Positions 1-3,877 of a stretch of DNA of 6,192 nucleotides are shown here, piece after piece. Below the pieces are notes generated by a model that worked only from the letters and a program-made list of their open reading frames with translations, did no database searches and was not told the DNA's origin. Location of the stretch: the NCBI GenBank assembly GCA_001871685.1, contig MNVK01000078.1:1-6192 (forward strand), read 5' to 3'. Position 1 is the stretch's first letter; the number at the start of each line of letters is the position of its first letter. A program made the translations under genes and the position numbers. This DNA comes from Nitrospirae bacterium CG1_02_44_142. Its GTDB lineage: Bacteria; Nitrospirota; Thermodesulfovibrionia; Thermodesulfovibrionales; UBA1546.

Positions 1-1
1 A

Positions 2-1315
2 TACGATGCGCTTAACTTAATAGATTGGGATTTTAAGAATTTTCAAACTCAATATTTAACCCACAGGTTTCATTCTTATCCTGCAAGATTTATCCCCCAA
101 ATTCCCAAGGCCTTTATCAAATTGTTTACTAACGAAGATGATTTTGTCATTGACCCCTTTTGTGGTTGTGGCACTACTATTGCTGAGGCATTTTTAAATG
201 GGCGAAATTCTATTGGCAATGACTTTAATCCTCTCGCATGTCTTATAACAAAAGTAAAATCCCGACTAATACCTGAGGAAGATTTAATAATTCTGGGGAA
301 AAAATTAATTGGAATAAAAAGGTATATAGATAGCGACCATCGTAGAGCTGAATATCTTAAAAAGTTACCAAGAAGAAATATAAGCAATCTTTTTAACAGA
401 GACATAATAAATGAGCTTTGTCTAATCAAAGAAAGTCTTGAAGAATTGAGAGACAAAACCGAGATTTATGAGTTGGGCTTAGTTGCGCTATCAACGACGA
501 TATGGTCAATAATTGAATCTGAAAACGGACATGGGAATGGAATAGATGTTTTCGCTAACTTTTACAAAAAAATATCCAATACAATGGATACAATCAGAGA
601 GATAAGGAATATTGTAAAAAAACAACCTAAAGTAAAAGTTTTACATGGAGATGCAAGATTCCTTGAGATAGATTCTAACATTTCAAATCTTATCATGACC
701 TCTCCTCCTTATGTGAATGCTTTAGATTATTATCGTGTCCATATGTATAACATGTTGTGGCTTGGTATGGATTACAACGGGTTCAGAAGGCATGAAATAG
801 GAGGGCATTCCCATTTTATTGCTAACAGATTCCGTCTCCTTTCAGAATATCTTGCTGATATGCTTCGGTCTATGATAGAAATGAACAGGGTTTTAAGAAA
901 GGGCGGAATTTGTGTAATTGCTATCGGAAATTCCAGCCTTGAGTATGAGCGTATAGAAAGCTATAAGCACTTTTTAGCTTTTGCACCATATCTAAATTTC
1001 AACACGATAAAGACAATCTTTAGAAACATTGATACAACAAGAAAATATACAAGTAAAAACATAGGTAAGATCGATGACGAATATATTATCGTTTTAGAAA
1101 AAACAAATGACATAAATATAAATTCAAGAGATAATGGCTTTGTAGAAGAGATTGTTACTAAACAAATGAAAGAATTTGAACAGAAAGTTCAAAAAAGCCC
1201 GGGTTCTTCCTTAAGAGGCAAAAAAGTTTCAGAGAAAAGATTAAAGCAAAATGCTGAAAGGATAGCAGAAGCAATTAAATCAATTCCACAAGATATAAAA
1301 ATTAAAGGATTGTAA
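2..1315 (+). CDS. DNA methyltransferase, probably N4-cytosine type, 5' end missing
   Basis: This is the modification half of a restriction-modification pair, transferring methyl groups from S-adenosylmethionine to DNA bases. The frame is open to the left edge, so the 437 visible residues lack the true start. The TTG at 122 is internal, because conserved sequence precedes it. Numbering from the window edge: a motif X-like segment HSYPARFIP at 24-32, SAM-binding motif I DPFCGCGTT at 51-59, motif II-like GNDFNPLA just after it, HGDAR before the catalytic loop, catalytic motif IV TSPPY at 233-237, and RKGGICVIAIGNS as a later core strand. Motif I comes before IV, with roughly 170 residues between that may include the target-recognition region. 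TSPPY favours N4-cytosine over N6-adenine, but this is a family-level inference. The gene is A+T-rich compared with the right half of the window and sits 3 bases from the nuclease gene. Confidence 0.92.
   Translation, partial: YDALNLIDWDFKNFQTQYLTHRFHSYPARFIPQIPKAFIKLFTNEDDFVIDPFCGCGTTIAEAFLNGRNSIGNDFNPLACLITKVKSRLIPEEDLIILGKKLIGIKRYIDSDHRRAEYLKKLPRRNISNLFNRDIINELCLIKESLEELRDKTEIYELGLVALSTTIWSIIESENGHGNGIDVFANFYKKISNTMDTIREIRNIVKKQPKVKVLHGDARFLEIDSNISNLIMTSPPYVNALDYYRVHMYNMLWLGMDYNGFRRHEIGGHSHFIANRFRLLSEYLADMLRSMIEMNRVLRKGGICVIAIGNSSLEYERIESYKHFLAFAPYLNFNTIKTIFRNIDTTRKYTSKNIGKIDDEYIIVLEKTNDININSRDNGFVEEIVTKQMKEFEQKVQKSPGSSLRGKKVSEKRLKQNAERIAEAIKSIPQDIKIKGL
1304..1309 (+). promoter_or_regulatory. 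Ribosome binding site of the nuclease gene
   Basis: AAAGGA lies inside the last codons of the methyltransferase, 9 bases before the ATG at 1319. It supports that start and implies that the nuclease is translated from the methyltransferase transcript. Confidence 0.6.
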
Positions 1316-1318
1316 GTT

Positions 1319-2272
1319 ATGGAAAAACTTTTGTCCAAAATCATCATTTCAATCTTAGAGGGTAAAGATTACAGACCTTATGTTTTAGCGACTATTAATA
1401 AGAGATTTATTGATAATGTCCATGCATTGCTGGAGAGGGTTTATAATGCTAAAAAGATAAACAAAAACATTGATTGGTGGATTACCAATTTGATTGAAGA
1501 AAGCAAAACTAAAAATGAAATCCTATGGTTTGGCGGTCTGAATAATAAAACTGTAACCAATATGATGGGGACAACTAAGAAAGAGGTGTGCATAGAATTA
1601 AGTAAACAAAATGTTAAATCTCTGGAAATTTTAATTAAAGATTTTTTGAATAACAATCTGCCCAAAATTTTGGTTACTATCGTATGGAACAACGAAAAAG
1701 TAGAACTGAACGAGATAGAATCTCTGGTATTGGTAAATTCCCTTGCAGCTATGAAATTATCTGTGCAGGGCGGAGCATGGAGTGAGGTAGGCAAAAAGAC
1801 CGAAAAAGAACTTCTGTATTCAATCTTTGAACTTTTAGGGGTGAAATCAACACAATATGTATTAGTGTTTGAAGAAATGAAAAAGAAAGGGTTGGTTGAA
1901 AATAGAGAAATTGATGGTATTGTTTTTAGTGATGACAATAAAAAGGCTTTACAAATTGAATTAAAACTTCTTGGCATAGGCAATCCAGAAATCGCAGATG
2001 AAGCATTGGCAAGAAAGGTAGACCTCTTTTTAATTGATAGATTAACCCCTATGATGATTGCAGAAGCTAAAAAGCTTGGCATCAAAGTTATTGAGCTTAG
2101 GGATAAAAATGCTCTACTTGCAATATATGACTTCCTGAGAACTCACGGTGTTACAGCAAATAAACCATCCGATTTTAATTTTTCAAAATCTATCCCCAAA
2201 ATTTTAGAAAAATACAACGAGGAATTAGAAAATAAAAAAGTTCTTCAAAAAGCAAAGGAAATGCTGAAATAG
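1319..2272 (+). CDS. Type II restriction endonuclease, PD-(D/E)xK fold, possibly CfrBI-like
   Basis: Probably the DNA-cutting partner of the upstream methyltransferase. The 317 residues contain a PD-(D/E)xK-type active site: REIDG with Asp199, then IELK with Glu214 and Lys216, at the spacing expected of two adjacent strands. An upstream block QGGAWSEVGKKTEKELL begins at Gln150 and could supply the early catalytic acidic residue. The block GIGNPEIADE (219-228) directly after the catalytic lysine is the kind of motif I associate with CfrBI-family enzymes (C^CWWGG), whose methylase is also N4-cytosine. The family and the recognition site are inferences from memory. The C-terminus is lysine-rich and helical. 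The start is the ATG 3 bases after the methyltransferase stop. There is no sign of a controller gene between them. A nuclease of another specificity within the same fold remains possible. Confidence 0.75.
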   Translation: MEKLLSKIIISILEGKDYRPYVLATINKRFIDNVHALLERVYNAKKINKNIDWWITNLIEESKTKNEILWFGGLNNKTVTNMMGTTKKEVCIELSKQNVKSLEILIKDFLNNNLPKILVTIVWNNEKVELNEIESLVLVNSLAAMKLSVQGGAWSEVGKKTEKELLYSIFELLGVKSTQYVLVFEEMKKKGLVENREIDGIVFSDDNKKALQIELKLLGIGNPEIADEALARKVDLFLIDRLTPMMIAEAKKLGIKVIELRDKNALLAIYDFLRTHGVTANKPSDFNFSKSIPKILEKYNEELENKKVLQKAKEMLK

Positions 2273-2354
2273 GTATTGGCACGGCACTGCAACTAACACG
2301 TTGCAAAAGATTTAGGTTCAAATCATTCTGTGTCTTTTTACACTAAAAACCCCT
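2273..2354. other. Intergenic region after the restriction gene, with two small inverted repeats
   Basis: No gene is visible. A perfect 6-bp inverted repeat TGCAAC/GTTGCA occupies 2288-2293 and 2300-2305 around a 6-base loop, but no T-tract follows. An A/T-only inverted repeat TTTTTA/TAAAAA lies at 2335-2340 and 2344-2349 around CAC. Either might weakly end transcription of the restriction operon. Neither is a convincing intrinsic terminator. Confidence 0.3.
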
Positions 2355-2431
2355 TTACCCCGTCAATACCCCTAATATCTCTCTATACCTTGCAGCGGTC
2401 TTTTCAATAATCTCATCCGGAAGTTTTGGGC
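2355..2431 (-). pseudogene. purC 3'-end remnant (duplicate of the last 24 codons and stop)
   Basis: Read on the minus strand this encodes PKLPDEIIEKTAARYREILGVLTG followed by a stop. That is nearly the C-terminus of the intact SAICAR synthetase at 2960-3877. Over 77 bases 69 are identical at a constant offset of 605 and there are no gaps. Of the 8 differences, 6 are synonymous, and 2 change residues (Arg to Gly, Ile to Val). The similarity ends exactly at the stop codon on one side. On the other side it ends just before the toxin-antitoxin promoter. There is no start and no upstream purC sequence, so it cannot be functional. Confidence 0.9.
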
Positions 2432-2434
2432 AAT

Positions 2435-2464
2435 TTCATGGTGAGATGTCCCTTGTGCTATAAT
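2435..2464 (+). promoter_or_regulatory. Extended -10 promoter of the toxin-antitoxin module
   Basis: A perfect -10 TATAAT sits at 2459-2464, preceded by TGC, giving the extended TGnTATAAT form. A weak -35 candidate TTCATG lies at 2435-2440 with 18-base spacing. Transcription would begin near 2471, a few bases ahead of the antitoxin start. TTGT at 2453-2456 and ACAA at 2467-2470 are symmetric about the -10 and could be half-sites for autoregulation by the antitoxin. That last point is speculative. Confidence 0.65.
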
Positions 2465-2472
2465 TAACAAAG

Positions 2473-2480
2473 AAAGGAGG
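2473..2480 (+). promoter_or_regulatory. Ribosome binding site of the antitoxin
   Basis: AAAGGAGG is a near-perfect Shine-Dalgarno sequence 5 bases before the ATG at 2486. It fixes that start and predicts strong antitoxin synthesis. Confidence 0.85.
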
Positions 2481-2485
2481 TTGCC

Positions 2486-2674
2486 ATGACCATCGCAAAA
2501 CAACAAGTCCTTGATTTGATAAAAGACCTGCCGGAGGAAGTAGATATTGATGAGGTTATGTATCGTCTTTATCTCAGACAAAAACTCGAAGCTGCCGAGA
2601 AAGATGTCCGCGAGGGACGGCTTATTTCACAAGAGGAGGTCATCAAGGAGACGTCTAAGTGGTTTACAAAATAA
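2486..2674 (+). CDS. Antitoxin of a type II toxin-antitoxin pair
   Basis: A 62-residue, charged, largely helical protein upstream of a RelE/ParE-type toxin. It should bind and neutralise the toxin in the cytoplasm and, as in related modules, repress its own promoter. The segment LPEEVDIDEVMYRLYLRQKLE (about residues 15-35) is followed by an acidic/basic helix and the C-terminal block EGRLISQEEVIKETSKW, an arrangement I know from short antitoxins paired with RelE/ParE toxins. I see no clear ribbon-helix-helix or helix-turn-helix domain, so its DNA-binding fold is not settled. The strong ribosome binding site fixes the start. The last 16 bases overlap the toxin gene, so the antitoxin is made first. 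Its G+C content is much higher than that of the restriction genes to the left. Confidence 0.82.
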   Translation: MTIAKQQVLDLIKDLPEEVDIDEVMYRLYLRQKLEAAEKDVREGRLISQEEVIKETSKWFTK

Positions 2675-2955
2675 AGTGGACAATACGCTCGCTTAATGAC
2701 CTGCACGAGATTTATTCATTTATTGCCAAAGATTCAGTACGATATGCTCAAATTCAGATTGAAACTATCCAGCACGCAGCTTCAAACCTTGCCAGTTTTC
2801 CACTGATGGGCCGCAGTATGCCTGAATTCTCTCATTTGCCATATCGGGAGATTTTAGTAGGTAACTATCGCGTTCTTTACAGGTTAGAGGAAAATATAGT
2901 TATTATAATGTCAGTAGTCCATGGACGGAGATTGCTCAAAGAACCATCAAATTAA
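2659..2955 (+). CDS. RelE/ParE-family toxin
   Basis: A 98-residue small basic toxin of the RelE/ParE fold. Family features are an N-terminal strand (YKIKW, 3-7), a helix LNDLHEIYSFIAKDS (12-26), the FPLMGR turn (47-52), the strand pair around YREILVGNYRVLYRLEE (62-78), and a C-terminal VVHGRR (86-91). Conserved basic residues are Arg63, Arg71 and Arg90-91. RelE members cut mRNA on the ribosome and ParE members poison DNA gyrase. The sequence alone does not say which applies, though the HGRR ending leans towards the ParE-like group. The start is GTG at 2659, supported by AGGAG at 2646-2650 with 8-base spacing, and it overlaps the antitoxin by 16 bases. The gene ends 4 bases before the convergent purC stop with no terminator between. 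Confidence 0.88.
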   Translation: MVYKIKWTIRSLNDLHEIYSFIAKDSVRYAQIQIETIQHAASNLASFPLMGRSMPEFSHLPYREILVGNYRVLYRLEENIVIIMSVVHGRRLLKEPSN

Positions 2956-2959
2956 ATTA

Positions 2960-3036
2960 TTACCCCGTCAATATCCTCAATATCTCCCTATACCGCGCAG
3001 CGGTCTTTTCAATAATCTCATCAGGAAGTTTGGGGC
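2960..3036 (-). repeat. Direct repeat copy B: 3' end of the intact purC
   Basis: This is the second copy of the 77-base repeat whose first copy is at 2355-2431, in the same orientation. Here it forms the last 24 codons and stop of the intact purC. The two copies bracket the toxin-antitoxin module. Confidence 0.9.
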
Positions 3037-3877
3037 CGGGATATGTCTGGTTCCAGTCAAGCGTTAAAAGATAATCGCGGACAATCTGCTTGTCAAAGCT
3101 GTCCTGACTTTTTCCGGGCTTGTAGTCTTTCATTGACCAGAAGCGCGATGAATCAGGCGTAAGAATTTCATCAATAAGAATCAACTTACCTTCCTGATTT
3201 TTTGAATCTTGAATCTTGAATCTTGAATCCTTATAGACGCCGAATTCCATCTTCGTATCTGCAATTATTATCCCTTTCTTCTCTGCCAGCTCCCTCGCCT
3301 TTTTATAGACTCTGAGGCTTGTATTCCTGAGCGTGCTTGCAGTATCATCACCGACGATTTTTCTCGTCTCATCAAAACTGATATTTATGTCATGCCCCTC
3401 TTCCGCCTTAGTGCTTGGAGTGAAGAGCGGCTCATCAAGCCTTGCGGATTCAACAAGCCCGTCAGGAAGTTTAATGCCGCAGACTGTGCCTGATTCCTTG
3501 TATTCCTTCCAGCCTGAGCCTGAGAGATAGCCTCTCACAATACATTCAACAGGCATGGGCCTTGCCTTTTTAACAAGCATGCTCCTGCCTTCAAGGAGGT
3601 CTTTGTATTTATGCAGAACCTTCGGATAGTCTTTCACATCTGTTGCAACAATATGGTTTTCAATTATATCTTTCATCTGATTAAACCAGTAAAGCGATAT
3701 CTGTGTCAGTACCCTGCCCTTTCCTGCAATCCCATTTGGCAATACCACATCAAATGCAGAGACTCTGTCCGTTGCTATTATCAAAAGATAGTCATCTATC
3801 TCATAGACGTCGCGCACCTTTCCGCGCCTGAGAAATTTCACATCCTGCAAATCAGTTTCCATCAGTACTTGAACCAT
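2960..3877 (-). CDS. purC: SAICAR synthetase (phosphoribosylaminoimidazole-succinocarboxamide synthase)
   Basis: Catalyses the ATP-dependent joining of aspartate to CAIR to make SAICAR in de novo purine synthesis, in the cytoplasm. At 305 residues it matches the longer PurC form. Conserved blocks in order are RGKVRDVYE (18-26), TDRVSAFD (36-43), PNGIAGKGRVLTQIS, VECIVRGYLSGSGWKEY, LFTPSTKAEEGHDINISF, IIADTKMEFG and LIDEILTPDSSRFW (234-247). Between the MEFG block and the LIDE strand, where relatives have a short turn, lies an extra KDSRFKIQDSKNQEG segment partly built from a 7-bp tandem repeat. The start ATG (3875-3877) has GGAGG 5 bases upstream. Met6 is an alternative but has no comparable site. 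The first 16 bases overlap the end of the ATPase gene, so the two are probably co-transcribed. The 3' end is duplicated at 2355-2431. Confidence 0.97.
   Translation of the reverse strand: MVQVLMETDLQDVKFLRRGKVRDVYEIDDYLLIIATDRVSAFDVVLPNGIAGKGRVLTQISLYWFNQMKDIIENHIVATDVKDYPKVLHKYKDLLEGRSMLVKKARPMPVECIVRGYLSGSGWKEYKESGTVCGIKLPDGLVESARLDEPLFTPSTKAEEGHDINISFDETRKIVGDDTASTLRNTSLRVYKKARELAEKKGIIIADTKMEFGVYKDSRFKIQDSKNQEGKLILIDEILTPDSSRFWSMKDYKPGKSQDSFDKQIVRDYLLTLDWNQTYPGPKLPDEIIEKTAARYREILRILTG
3203..3230. repeat. 7-bp tandem repeat inside purC (four units)
   Basis: On the plus strand three TGAATCT units and one TGAATCC stand head to tail, making 28 bases. Read in the gene they encode part of KDSRFKIQDSK (residues about 216-225), a loop insertion that ordinary PurC proteins lack. 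The unit is not a multiple of three, so gain or loss of one unit would shift the frame. Confidence 0.85.

Noticed and set aside
1441..2085. Minus-strand open frame of 214 codons
   Set aside because: It is antisense to the restriction endonuclease gene, which has a catalytic signature, a tight operon position and a supported start. The antisense product has no recognisable motif.
2276..2291. Sigma-54-like promoter: TTGGCACG followed by TGCA
   Set aside because: Only 9 bases separate the GG and GC elements, where sigma-54 promoters need 10. The downstream genes already have a good sigma-70 promoter, and no activator site is evident.
2316..2324. tRNA T-loop-like GTTCAAATC, possible tRNA remnant or attachment site
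   Set aside because: The flanking bases do not form the 5-bp T stem, and no acceptor or anticodon arms are nearby.
2335..2349. Intrinsic terminator for the restriction operon
   Set aside because: The stem is A/T only and has no G+C core or clean T-tract after it. It is listed only as a weak inverted repeat.
2372..2581. Minus-strand open frame of 69 codons
   Set aside because: It lies across the purC remnant in the wrong frame, the toxin-antitoxin promoter and the antitoxin start. It has no ribosome binding site and no family resemblance.
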